NCBI GenBank assembly: GCA_032622095.1
Contig: CP136065.1
Span: forward strand, 21,192,134 to 21,256,133
Direction: 5' to 3'
DNA: 64,000 nt
Source of the DNA: Siphonodentalium dalli
Lineage: Eukaryota > Mollusca > Scaphopoda > Gadilida > Siphonodentaliidae
Shown: piece after piece, positions 32,067 through 47,100 of the stretch
Layout: the number at the start of each line of letters is the position of its first letter
Numbering within the stretch: the first letter of the stretch is position 1
Translations under genes and position numbers: made by a program
Notes under the pieces: model-generated
What the model saw: the letters and a program-made list of their open reading frames with translations, nothing else
The model's database searches: none
What the model was told of the DNA's origin: nothing

Positions 32067-35000
32067 CTGCAGAAAAGAGACATGAGAATATGGTTGTGTC
32101 ACTTTAGCTGCAAGTGCATTCACAACAGTCTGTGTATACATACACCACTCACTCATACTGGCCACTATTACATGTACATGTATATATGAGACTGCATTCA
32201 CAGCACTTTCAGAAGAAATTTAACCCTTCCATGACTCGAGCTTCCTGAAATTTTGCGAAAACCCTGTGCCAATACATTCTCTTATATATGTGAGTCTCCC
32301 ATAGGGAGCCTCACAAGGCTCACATATATAAGAGAATACATTGGCCTAACAATATTTACCTTGACCTTGTAAGCCAGTGCGTACTCGTATATATACTTGT
32401 TCGGGTGCATGAAATTGATAAGTTAGTACTCAGGTGCTATGCCAACATGGGGAATGTAGCATTCTACTAACACCACTGAAAATTTCAAAGAAATCGACCA
32501 TACCACTCAATAGAAAACATCGTCTGAACTATGCCCAATTGTAAATATTTACATCTCGATTCGGGACGCAACTGTTGGCGATAATCTAACACAAATTATT
32601 TCACCATCGAGAGTCATTGCATTGAATTAATATATAAGAATGACAGTGTGTGTATCATCAATTTGGATTAATATTCATAACAAATAACTACTTTGTGCAA
32701 GATTATTCTCGATTTCTATATCCGGAGTGTTTCACATCACTTTAACTGCGAGTGGCTTGGGTCCCTTTAACTAATTAATTTATGTCGCTTTCCAATGTAC
32801 ATTATATCTGTCTACAAGTATTTCTCAGTCTATTCAGACCACCTCAAATGTCACAAAACCAAGAATTGATTTGATGCTTGATAATAAAATATCACATTAA
32901 TGGTCTAGCCGCACCTACCCATTCTCCCAGTTATCAACTTCATGTCACCAATCCTGAGAGCAGATTGTGTGTCTGTTAAGAATGTCCCATCGTAGAGTGG
33001 TGTGCCAACCTTGCCGCTTAGTGGGTCAATATTGTGCAGTATTTCATTTCTAAGACTCCTGGTTCCTTCACTGCAGAGTAAAAATGGTTTAATTTTTTGA
33101 GGAACGTGTCCATGTCTAAATGGTATGCCTTTGTTCTCACAGTATGACTGACTGTATGCTCAAACATTTCTGTTCATTTTCATATCTATATACCATAGAA
33201 GAGTTGTATTTGTTATGCCTCTGAGTATTGGGTACAGTAAAGACATCCAGAGCATACAGTGTACCAAGAAGGACAACTCTTATCTCGTTATCAGCCTTAA
33301 TCACGGTAGATTGTATTTTAACTAAATTTACCATGATCGAAACACTCGGCTTTATTATGCCTTTATTTACACATAGTATAGTAAGTACACATAGTCTTCA
33401 GTTTTGTCTTTATTTTACTCACAAAATAGCTATTTGTAGTCTTGAAATCGAGATTTATATTAATGATGTTGTTGTAATTGTGGCCGAGAAGAGATTTACC
33501 ATCTTTAAAAAGTGCATGAGCCTGGTTTGAATACTCTTATAAGTGAGATCACTAAGTTGTGGCCATATTGGATTCATCCAATCCCCATTTTTTTTAAATT
33601 CAACACTCTGGTGCAATCAGGGAGTTGGGGTGAAAATTTCACACCTACCATAGATTGAAATTGGTTTTGTAGTTTGATTTTGCAACGATTTTGCAATTAA
33701 CAATTAGTCTGGAATTTGTTGCTATTAGACCAACAGTTGTATATTTTCCTTCTTTTTGTCAGAATTTTGGACTGAAATATGGCCATCAGTTGAAATATAT
33801 CCAACCTTAGGGGGGGTGCCAGGTCGGTAATTTACAATGTTTGGAGAGCTTAAATTAAGGCCAGTCTAGATGCTAGGATTTTGCAGTTTTCTCGGTAGAT
33901 TTCAAAATGTACTCTCACTGGAGTGAGGGGTCCTGGTCCCTTCCCTATGGCTAGTCAAAAACTGCTAATGAGTTAAAAAAAAATTGAGGCCTGAATTTGC
34001 CTGGAGTTAGACCTCTCGATGCTATGATTTTGCAGCTTCATGTTCAGATTAAAAAAACCACGGTCGGTCCTGTTGGTCTCCTCCCATCCAAGTGCCCAGA
34101 CAAAGACTAATAAGCACTGCGAGGTACCAGTTGGAAAATTTCAAACCATGGGGAGCAATTGGAATCGCACAAACTTGGGAGTTTCTCCTGGTTTAAAGGG
34201 GGTGGGGTTCAGTTGGAAATTCCAAGGTGGACACGCCCCACCCCATGGAGATCTTTAGCCACGTCCCTGTGTGTAAAACATGTGTATATGCATACATTTC
34301 TACTTTATCTGTATCCAACATTCGCTTGTGCCGACTGCCTGTGTCTGCACATTTGGAAGCTTTCAGACCAAATGTATGGTGTCTCTTATAAATGTTCTAA
34401 CAGTTGGAAAACTTTTCTTACACAAGAGAAGAATGAGAGGTGTAACTGAAATGTGCAATTTCCAAGAGTTTGGAGTTTTATATGGTTCAAGGGGTGGTGC
34501 AGTCGCGATACCCAAAGTTGGACATCATTGAACAAATAAAAGACCAAGCTACATCCCTGTGACATACCTTATGGTTGCCCACTGGTCAAATCCGTCCAAC
34601 GGCTTTGTTCCATTCAAGCTGCCCTCAGCCAGACCAATTAGTGTAGGGTACCAATCGCTCACGTGTATCATCTCTTTCGAAATTGTCCCCCGTTGTTTCA
34701 GCATGGGACTGTTGACAAAGCCGACGCCCCGAACCCCTCCCTCCCACAGAGTCCCCTTGTTTCCACGCAGAGGCCAGTTGCTTCCTCCATTTAAGACTTG
34801 ACCGCCATTATCTGTGAACAGAGCGAAGTTCATAATCAAATTCATAATTTTCATATCGGTCATGCACAACCGCATATACGCATGGTTGTGGATATGTTAT
34901 TGAAAATAAAAACAAAAGCAAATAAATAAAAATGTTCACTCTTTGAGTTTTCATTAAAGACTGACTTAAAATGAAATAAGAGCACCGCTTGGTCATGGCT

Positions 35001-38000
35001 ATAAATATATATAAATAGGGCAAATTATAAGTCGAAAAAATCCAATAACTCATGCAAAAATAACTTGACCTCACCCGTGTTCGAACATGATATGTACATT
35101 TGGTTGAGAAACACACATTTCAACTGTAGCTCGGATAAAATTATAAAACTGGAGTCATCGGTCGGATATCATGTTACCAAATCAGGTTACTTGTAATATA
35201 AGTCAAAAATGGTCTGTAAACTCATGAAAAAGTCATTGGACTAAACTCATATTATATATTGATCTGATTTTTTTGGTTAACAAACACACACACTTTGGTC
35301 CTGGTTAAACAAACCACACTGAAAGCAAAATGTTATCAAATCAGGTAATTTATAAGTCGAAATTTCTAATTTCTCACTCCACATATTTAAATCTGATTGG
35401 GTAAAGGTGTAGCACGGTGCCTATAAATTAACCTACACCTATACTGACACGTACATAAATGCTGCAATTCCCTATTAAGTTTCTTATAATTTAGGTAACT
35501 TACCAGCTGAGAATATAATAACTGTATTGTTCCAGATTCCCTTCTTTTTAAGGCTCAATGTGATATTCCCGATGGCTTCGTAACCATGGCTAAATAATAA
35601 TAATAAAAAAATAATTAATATTAAAACGGTTTCTAGGTAAAGTATTCACATGAAGTCAAATAAGCTTGTGAAACTAAAAAATCCTGAAACTTTTAATGGA
35701 GATCGAACGCGGATACCATAGGTCGCCTCGCATATATAATAGAATGCACTGGCCTAACAATTTTAATAATTTTTTCTTGTATTCTTTAACAATTTTATAA
35801 TTTCACCCATACAGAGCCCCAGACAAACATGAGCAGACGACACTCTTCTATATGCTTCTATATATGTGTGGGGCTCCCTGCAGGGTAATGGATGTTTTTT
35901 ATTTTATGTCCTAAAACTTGTCAGAAACATTTATTTAAAACAAATTTATAAAAAATTGTTAGGCCAATGCATTCTCTTATATATGCGAGGCGACCTATGG
36001 TCGACTCGCATATATAAGAGAATGCATTGGCACAGGGTAAAAAAAATCCCGACTTACGACTGGATTTGATATTGCTGGGGTTCAGTGGTGCTACAGAGTC
36101 GTCTCGTTTGCGATTTTTATTCCGACTACGTGTATACGGATTTGTTGTTATTTTTCGGCCAGTTTGATTGTGGAAAACATACGTTGTCGAGTGAAAATTG
36201 TTATGGCAAGTATGAAATAGTGACGATTTCGTCCCATTTGTTCGGAACGAGATGAATGTACACATGCAGCACCTATACCATTAAAGTGATGTGAAACACT
36301 CCGACAGGGTGGTCAAATAGAAATGGAGAATAATCTTGCTCAAAGTAGTTATGTTTACGAATATTAATTCAAATTATAAACAGACCGTCATTCTGATATA
36401 TAAATAAAATACATTGACTCTCGATGGCGAAATAATTTGTGTTTCTTTATCGCCGATAGTTGCGTCTCGAATCGAGATGTAAATATTTACAATTAAGTGT
36501 AGTTCAGACGATGATTTCTATGGAGTGGTATGGTCGATTTTAGGAGAATGATACAACCCCCAGGTTGGCATAATCCTGAGCACTATCTTATCAGTTTCAC
36601 TCACACGAACAAATCAATAATATGTCTTTAAAGTGATGTGAAACACTCCGGTATGGTGATCAACTAGAAATGGAGAATAATATCAGAGTAGTTATTTTTA
36701 CAAATATTATATCCAAATTGGCAACACATGCCGTCATTGTTATATATTAAATGCATTGACTCTCAAAGGTGAACTCGTTTTCGTTAGTTTATCGCCGACA
36801 GAAGCGTCCCGATTCGAGTAGCAAATATTTACAATTGAGCGTAGTTCGGACAATGTTTTCTATGGAGTGGTACGGTCGATTTGCTTGAGATTTTCGGTGA
36901 GGTTTTTAGAATGCTACATTCCTCCAGTTAACCATCACCTGAATACTAAATTACCAGTTTCACGCACCCGAACAAGTACATAACATGTCTTTAAGTTTCG
37001 AATACCAGATCACATTATATACAACATATACCATAGTACCGGTATATACAATTGAAAGAGAAAGCTCCAATACATCGTATATTATCAACTTATCTGGTCG
37101 ATTAATCTCTGAACATCTTATTTGTGAATTGTGATGCATTCTGGGGGTAAATAAAGTGGAGAAGTCTTGGTGTGAATCTGAGAATCTGTCACTTGGTGGA
37201 AACTTCTAGGCCAAAGCTTTTCCCCATTCCGGTGGATATATATTTTATGTGGTTCCTCTTCCAAACGGTATATAATATAGAATATGTTTTATTTAATGTG
37301 ATCTGGGCATTCGAAAATCAAGTGGCCCTTTAATAAGATGATCGATAGAGGCGTCTTGGTTTGTCCATACGATCAGCGATGTATATACGTCCATGATACG
37401 ATGAGGCGATCAGCCAGATTTTTCCTTGAATTTCTTAAATTCCAACTTCGGCATCAGTGCTGAGATGGGATAAGCCATGCCAATTAACTGAGATGGAATA
37501 AGCCATGCTAATTATCTGAGTTGGAATAAGCCATGCTAATTAACTGAGATGGAATAAGTCATGCTAATTAACTGAGATGGAATAAGCCATGCTAATTAAC
37601 TGAGATGGAATAAGCCATGCTAACTAACTGAGATGGAATAAGCCATGCTAATTAACTGAGATGGAATAAGCCATGCTAATTAACTGAGATGGAATAAGCC
37701 ATGCTAATTACCTGAGATGGAATAAGCCATGCTTAATTAACTGAGATGGAATAAGCCATGCTAATTAACTGAGATGGAATAAGCCATGCTAATAAACTGA
37801 TATGGAATAAGCCATGCTAATTAACTGAGATGGAATAAGCCATGCTAATAAACTGAGATGGAATAAGCCATGCTAATTAACTGAGATGGAATAAGTCATT
37901 CTAATTAACTGAGATGGAATAAGCCATGCTAATTAACTGAGATGGAATAAGTCATGCTAATTAACTGAGATGGAATAAGCCATGCTGTCCGGTTCCGTGG

Positions 38001-41000
38001 TTTCATAGATTCATCCAGCCCCGGTTCCGTGGTTTTAGTGCTACAGGTAAATGTTTTGGAGTAGCATTTCCATATATGGAGCTTTTGAATTATTCAGGAC
38101 TTCCATATATGGAAAGCTAAGTAAAAACCAAGGAACCGGACCTGGTGGATCCAATATGGCCACGAGTTGGTGACAGGGCGTATTAGTGGCGAATTTGTTG
38201 TTTTAGGATAGTTTTCTACATTGAATTGACGTTGCTATATGTTGGAAATTTTCCAACGTTATGGGGTGTCAGGTTGACAATTCCCAACATTTGGAAAGTT
38301 TGAGGTACCAGTTGGATAATTCTAACCCATGTGGGGGGGGGGGGGGGTGCAAATATTCTACAAACATGGGGGAATTTTCCTTCACTCTTTCTATACTAAT
38401 TATTCATTTACGAGTAGTTACCTAAAGAAATGTTCAGATAATAGGTTCAACAAATGACCATAGGCCGCTTGTTTACTTATTATCTGAACATTTCCCACCC
38501 ATGAGTATTAACCCTTCTCTACCCTTGTATTATCTGTTTGTCTGTCTGTCGGCTGCTGTTATTACCCGAACACCCATTCAGATGAATATTACACCATTCC
38601 AATGCACACTTTTGTAGCTGAATGGGAGAATCCATTCAGTATAGAACTGTTTAAATTTTAGGCGAGCTTACTGTGTGTGTACTAGTACATATTTGCATGA
38701 AACATTGTAATAAAGCATATTATGAATTCAATTATTGTCGGTAATTTTGCGAAATCTCTTATAATAATAAAAAATGGCTAATCACGCCCGATGTCTACAA
38801 ACTTAACCTGCATATATTCTCCTGTTGTAGTCTGTTATATTCTCATACATAGTAACATACTCATCTGGCGCTTGAAGTGAGGAATGCGGTGCTTGGAACG
38901 GCAAATATATGAACATTGGCTGAAATGACAACATAATTATGGCATCATGATTATATATAGACGGGAAAGCTTGTTTTCGATAAGATTTAAAGGTCCACTT
39001 TATTTTCGAACCCCCAAAATATATGCCATATTATATACCATTTGAAAGAGGAAGCTCCAAATATTGTATTATAAACTTATTCCGTGTAATAAACTGTGAA
39101 CATGTTGTTTTTGTTGAAATATCGACGTGTGTTCTGTGCTCAAGTTTCATTATTTTATGGCAAATAGATTGTTATTAAAACCGTGTATCATGGCACTATA
39201 AACAATAATCGGTGACTCAAAAATTAAATGGGACTTTAACTGGCGAAATTATCTGACATATTTTCATTGATTTCTTCATTTCTGGCAATCTTTTGCACAA
39301 ATTTGATCAGTTTTGGAATGACAGAATGGGTATATTCGATTGTTTTATTGCTTATTGCGTCGATGAAATGATTCTTACAACTATAGATTGTTATTAAAAT
39401 GTGTGTATCAAGGCATGTAAAATGATTTGCGTCGATGAAATGCCACGAGTTACTGCGTGATTGATTCTTGCCATATAATGGACCCGTCTGATGAATAAAG
39501 AAAGGTTTTTCAAGGTTTTACAGTTAAAAAGTTCGCTTAAAGGCCCACTTAATTTTCGAGTTTTATAGTGACTTGATATACGGTTTTAATAACAATCTAT
39601 GCCATACAATATGATTAAAATACTATAATTCATCACCATTTGAAACATCTGTGTCTCAGAAGTTGTGCCACAGAGAAATAGAAAACTGCTGAAATCATAG
39701 AATGACTTTTCCTCCTTGACACCCAGAATGCAACAGAATTCAAACTTTTTCAATGGAAGGGGAAGAACTCTATCTTTAATATATAGAGTTATTCCCCCTG
39801 CATTAAAATAATACTGATTTTTACTTCAGTCTTGATGACAAAACGCGTTGGCAACTCAATAAAAACAACATGTCCACAGTCTATAACTCCGGATAAGTTG
39901 ATAATACAATGTCTTGGAGCTTCCTCTTTCAAATGGTATATAATATGGCATAATGTATTAGAATAAGTTCACTGAACATGCTACTTAAAAGGGTTATTTC
40001 GATTATATAGTCGAACCTCTAAGTTAAAGGACCACTTAATTTTCGAACACCCAAATCACATTATATAAAATATATGCCATATTATATACCATTTGAAAGA
40101 GGAAGTTCCAAAACATTGTAATTTCAATTTATTCGATGTAATAAACTGTGAACATATTGTTTTTGTCGAGATATCGACGTCTGTTCTGTGCTAATGTTTC
40201 TGCACAAAGTCGATTATTTTCCATGGAAGGGGAACAACTCTATATATTTAGAGATATAATTATTCCCTTCCATTGAAAATAAACTAGTTTGAATTCTGTT
40301 ACATTCTGGGAGCCATAACGGGGGAATTATTTTATGATTTCAGCTATTTTCTATTACTCCATGTGCACCTGCTGAGACACAGACGATCCAAATGGTGGTG
40401 AATTATAGTATTTTATGGCATAGATTGTTATTAAAACCGTATATCAAGTCACTATAAAAAGAAAATAATCGGGGCACGAATATTAATGGGCCTATATTAA
40501 CATGTGTACGTATACAGTGTTATGGAATGCCACATCTCACCCGCTTTTCATCACTTTCCTCGATTATCTTTATAGCCCGTTCCGCGAATAGAATCGTCGA
40601 GTACCCTGTCTCGTTCCGGAGAACGTCCCAGTTATCTCTGAAATCCACTCCGCAGTATTGTTTCTCGCTGCGCGGTGCAGCCTGTGGGGAGAGTTCCAAG
40701 CAGCGTGAGTGATTCCAGTGATCCTCCGCGCCAATGAGGAAGCCTGAATAATTATAAGAGGTAAAGCAGCCAATACACGCACGATTTGATAGCGAAAGAT
40801 ACTTAATCGGGTTTCACGATTAGATAGCGATTTATATTAAATCATAATAACACGTGGCACGCGGTGCTTATACCTAAGGAAGGTGAATGACGTCATTTAA
40901 ATTTTTCTATATCCGTCAGCGAATTTTCAAGAACGCGGGTATAGATTTTGGAGAAATTGTCACGTGACTTCCGGTTAGCAACCGTGTGGAGATTGCAAGT

Positions 41001-41023
41001 TCACATGTAATTTAAGTCTATTA

Positions 41024-41114
<91 letters not shown>

Positions 41115-44100
41115 CCCCGCCATGACCACTGCATGATGTTACATAAATTATTCTTAGCGTTATGTCGGCGAAAAAAGGCAATTTTTTGAGGCACATCATG
41201 TGTGGTTGCTCCACTACGTGTCACGTACGATTCATATTATAAGAGATATATAGTGCTCGAACGAGAAAGCTGAATAGAAAAGTTATAGTGATATACAATG
41301 CGTATAAGCTGAATTTTAGAGGTGTGGTGCTGCAATGTGTAACTTGAGTTCAATATAAGAGGTACAAAGTCATAGCGCTGGTGAATATGACCCATATAGT
41401 GTAACGAAATTCCTGCAACAAAACGAATTTGAATTTAAGATCTTATATTGACCGTCACATGATTTACAATATATTCCTAACATGTGATTCAGTACCTATT
41501 AATTATCCGCTAGAGGTTATATAATTTGTTATTTAACTTGTCAGACTTATTAGTGAAGGACATTTTTATTTATGTCACCAAGTCAGTCAAAATTTCTTAA
41601 GACATTTTTCAGCTTAATAACATTGAAAATACTTGCGATCATTGGAATTTCATTGGAAGTGCATTTGTCTAACAAACAATCAAAATACATTTAGAACTTC
41701 GTCTTTTGAAAGTCTATACTTCAGACATTAAAACATTAATATCGTATGCATCAGTGACTTATGCAATAAATCAATCAATCAATCAATCAATCAGTGGGGA
41801 GTGACCTCTACCGAATTCGTTTTACTCGGGGTAACATTTTATCGTGAAAGCTGAACTATATAGCAAATTTACGTGTGTGTGATTATATAAGACCAGGGGA
41901 GGGTTAATTTCACTTTGATGTTCCTTTATAAATATACATATACAAAATACCATACCATAGTGAGTGTCGAAGCCTCTATTAGTCGGCATGTATTCAGACC
42001 TATAGAATCCTATGTGCCATTTGCCCACGGCATGAGTATCGTACCCTGCTTCCTTCAACTTGTCCGCCAATGTCGGGCTGTCCAAGGGCAGACCACTCGG
42101 CTGGGCAGGTTTGATGATGGAATGTTGCAGACCGAGATGAATCTGAAATTATGAAGGTTTAAAGCTGCTCGATTCCTGACAGCATGCTCCGCATTTCTAT
42201 CTCATGTTGTCACATAGATGTATAACTACCAAGTAATTCCATTGTCACAGAGGACGCGTTGGCGTTCAAAGCCACTTTGTCAAAGATTCAAGGTCACGCG
42301 GGTTGCGGCATTAAAATATCATTAAAACATTTCCAGATTGCTTTGTGTTAGTTTTTTTAATTTATATCTTTAGTGTTAGAATATAAAACACACGCACTGT
42401 TTGCAATATACCGTACTCGGGGTGGGGTAAAGTTCATTTAATAAAATGCAATTGCCACATATAGTTCATCTTTGTGCTTGCTTATACCGCATGCAGGTAG
42501 GGGAAATAATTGCATCGGCTCATACATGTAATATCGTATTATTGTGTTTAATTAGGTCAGACCCATACCACACGAATCGCTGTAGTCATGTGCATTATAC
42601 CATCCAATTTAACAAAGCACAGATTCATTCAAATGAACAATTATATTTTATAAAATGGTTTTCTTATATCCTAAAGTCATATGAATAACGTAATGTTAGA
42701 ATGAATTAGGTCGACATTTTCCACATGGGTCTTCTATACACCTTAAACAGGAGCGCGCCTGAAGCAACCAATGATACGGTGTGCACTTTTTCGAAGGTGA
42801 TGGCATAAATGTGACCCGCCATATCAAATCCAGTCGGAAGTCGGGATTTTTTTACCCTGTGCCAATGCATTCTCTTATATATGCGAGTCGACCATAGGTC
42901 GCCTCGCATATATAAGAGAATGCATTGGCCTAACAATTTTTTACAATTTTAATAATTTGTTCTTGTATTCTTTAACAATTTTATAATTTCACCCATACAG
43001 AGCCCCAGACAAACATGAGCAGACGACACTCTTCTGTGTGCTTCTATATATGTGTGGGGCTCCCTGCAGGGTAATGGATGTTTTTTTATTTTATGTCCTA
43101 AAAATTGTAAGAAACATTTATTTAAAAAACATGATTAAAAATTGTTAAGCCAATGCATTCTCTTATATATGCGAGGCGACCTATGGTCGACTCGCATATA
43201 TAAGAGAATGCATTGGCACAGGGTAAAAAAAAATCCCGACTTCCGACTGGATTTGATATGGCGGGTCACAAATGTGGAAAATGCAAACTCTTGGTATACA
43301 GCGAGTTAATGCATTTCCAGGACCAAGCTCATATTCACATACTATAATGGATATACTTGTCGTTAAGGACATTATGACACAATAGGCATACCAAGCCATA
43401 TCAAACCATACCAAGCCATATCAAACCATACCAAGCCATATCAAACCATACCAAGCCATATCAAACCATACCAAGCCATATCAAACCATACCAAGCCATA
43501 TCAAACCTTCGCGGATCGCGGATGAAACATTGTGTTGCAGCAAACAGTCATGCTAAGTCCATCTGCCTAATATGGGTAACTGTTATTCCCGTTGACATAT
43601 AACGTGAACATTAAAGAATCGAATGCTAGCTTGAAATACCTGTATAGTAATGGTACTCAATCCGATCAGACGGTCCCCATATCATCAAGTTACATCAACA
43701 ACAACAACAACAACATTTCTTTAAAATACTCTCTTGTTATCAGAATCGATTAATTACAAAATATAATGCTAACCACCGTCAACTATGGTATAAAATTTCC
43801 CAAAACAAGTTATTTATCAACATGTTGTTCAATGAAATATGGCCGTATCATCACTTGAGTATCACGAAATTTGGCCGTATTACCACTTGATTTTAGAGTT
43901 ATCCATCTTCATCCGCAATTTTGTCATAGGCCGCCGGTTTGACAACTTTTTGCCAGGCCACAAATAAGTACACATTTCGAGAAATAAAAAATTTCAAAAA
44001 TCGATATCGGATCACTCTGAGCTTTGATGGTGGGTTCCTCGACTCGAATCAAATATTTTTACCCCCCCCCCCATCCGAAGCGAAAGAAACAGTAATTTTA

Positions 44101-47100
44101 GAGCGTTAATTCGGATTATGCATCTTTAACTTTATATGCACCGAAACGAAAAGTCTAACTGAAGTGATAGAAAGTAATCGGCAGTAATTTAATCATGAGT
44201 TTTCAATTCACGGAATATTATAAAACAATTGGTTGTCACACATTTATCCATTATTATATGGTTATATCTCGATAACCTAAATTTCTTGATTACTTTCCGC
44301 TAAAGAAATGACAACAGCATCGAATGATATGACCGCGCCTATACACCACGTGATATGACCACGCCTATATATACCACTTGTCTACAAAGTATTCGATAAT
44401 TCCTACGGTATAACATGGAGTTTCTATGTTGCATCATGCAGATTTCTTTCGGGTAGGACTGTCCTGCCAATAACCGTACAGCTAACTCTCCGTTCACAAG
44501 TACCTAGATAAATCAACAAGACTTGCTACAAAGAAATGAAATGGAAACTAACAACTGTTACAGCCGAAGTATATCGTGAAGTGCACTCGCAATTGCGTGA
44601 TTACTTGCCATGCACTAGCCAATCAAAAACGATGAATTGATGACGCCACTTGATCAATCAATAATTAGATGTCTGAGTGACAGCGTGTCAGTTTCAACTT
44701 TATTGTGGCTTCCCAAGAGATGTTCGCTCGTTTTACATCTACAGTATACTTATGGAGGTTCCCCTGCGAACTGACGGATTAACCCTTTACCCAACAAACC
44801 GGCCAAAACCGGCCAAATAAAGCTTCAACAGCCTAAATTATCTTCGGTCTGTCTCAATAGAACCATACAAATATGGATATCATTGGAACCGGCTCCTTGA
44901 CCACATTGTGATAGTTACAGTTAGCCCAGTGCCAATGCATTCTCTTATATATGCGAGTCGACCATAGGTCGCCTCGCATATATAAGAGAATGCATTGGCC
45001 TAAAAAAATCTTTTTTTAACACTTTTTACCATTTTTTCTTACATTCTTTAACAATTTTATAATTTTTAATGTGTTAAGCCAATGCATTCTCTTATATATG
45101 CGAGGCGACCTATGGTCGACTCGCATATATTAGAGAATGCATTGGCACAGGGCCGTTCTGTTGGGTAAAGGGTTAAATGTTAAGAAATAACTCTTGTTTA
45201 GATTAAAGTTATGAGTTATAACGGAAAAGTTTAAAGACAAATTTATTATAACGCGCTATGCGCGGTATAGAAATTGTTTTCAAGCTCTGTTTGACAGTGA
45301 TTTGATCGGGACGATCGAAAGTCTGTTTGTATACATCTTTGCGTATTCGGGTGTTGTGTTTTTTTGCGAAATGACACAGCCAATATTTTGACAGTATTAG
45401 TTAAATTATGATTTCTTCAAATTGAGTAGTGGTCGAGTCGTGAAATATCGGTTTGATATACTTCAATAAGCACGTAGTAATAGTATATATGTTAAGCTAT
45501 GAAATAGTAGTATTTCTGCATCAAGATAAAAACCGTTATGCATATCGATATATCACTCGTATCCAATCCATCCGCGCTAAAATTAAAAGTGATTCGTTTC
45601 TAGGTGAGTTAGCAATCGCTTCGCCACATTGAACTAGAGTTGAACTAATTGTAATATGTGATAAATTAATGTTTTGTTTGTTAAACATATAATGATGTCA
45701 GCCCATTTATCCCTCAACCAATCTGTCTGAAAAATGGTTCTATTATATGCACAAGATCATTACCATGGCTGTGCTTGGGTATACAAATTTGCACTTTTTA
45801 CTCTTCTTTCGAGTTGAGTCAGGCATTGGGCCAACCTAGCGGAGCATATAATAAACAGAAGGACTATATATGGTAATCTCATAATAGTGACAGTCGCTCT
45901 GGGGCATAGTGCTTCGGTAGATATCTGAGGCGTTCTGAGTCATATATAGTCCTTCTGTAGATATTCAAGTCGTTTGATGCATAGAGTCCTTATGTAGATC
46001 GATATGTTATGTATTTCCCTCGGATGTTTGAAGCAAACGATTCCTGCGTGGTTTAAGTTGAGGCTTGAATATTGAATATTTCACAAGGAGTACCAAAACT
46101 TACTGGATATCATTTACAACACTTTGTGTTCCGCACAGCTAATGGATTCATATATGATATATAGATCACTGGAATGACATGCAGACACCATTGGCCTGTA
46201 ACTACGAACTTATGTAATGTTTACTCGCCATAAGTACGAACTTGAGCTGTCGACCTGTAACAAATGCTGAGTAATGTTTCGCGACCTTAGGCGTCCTTTA
46301 CGCAGGGTAATCTGGATAGATAGACAAATAAGATTTGCATTTACGCAAGACTCTCCTTGACGTCTTAATTAATTCCGGAATGTATATGTAAGACATAATG
46401 ATATGTCCTGTTAGTTTTAATGTATATGTAAGACACAATGATATGTCCTGTTAGTTTTAATGTATAAAGTTAGTTGTCTTCATATTTTACTGCAACCACA
46501 GCCAACCATATCATTTTTCACCCTTCAAGTGAACCTAGAAATTTTTCACTTGTGTGGCATTCCGTTGATTAATAGCTAGCTATTAAATATTGATTTTATT
46601 TTTGGAATGTTATAGTTATATAGCTGAAGCTTATAGGGGTCACTCTCACCAGGGGGGGGGGGTCATTCACTTTTTCCATACAGTAGGCCGGGGTGGGTGG
46701 GTGGTTCAGCTGCGAAAAAAAGTCACTTTTTCCAAGTGGTCACAGTTTTTTCCTCTTTCAACATTTCTGCAATATAATTGCCTCAAAGTGTTCAGCATCA
46801 TTGTTATAGTATGTATGACACTTAGGTCAGGGCTTAGGGGGGTATAGGATATAGGCATAAGGCTTCTCAGAAATCCCAGTTACAAACCAACACTCACAAT
46901 TTTGTCTTTTGCATCAGATCACATTGTCAAGTACCAACGCCACTGGTTCAAGATGAAAATGGACAGTTATGACACCCATTATTAAAGTACATAAAAATGA
47001 ATAAAGCTATTCATTTATATCATTAATGTTTACTCATTAGACCTGATCAGACAGCATAAGAGGCAAAAGGTTACAATACACCAAATAATTTACATAGGCC

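Noticed and set aside
37450-37985. CRISPR-like regular array
   Set aside because: The 28-bp units are contiguous with no unique spacers, and the genome is eukaryotic; it is a minisatellite.
40975-41224. Long Arg-Glu repeat ORF on the minus strand
   Set aside because: A translation of the (TC)n microsatellite.
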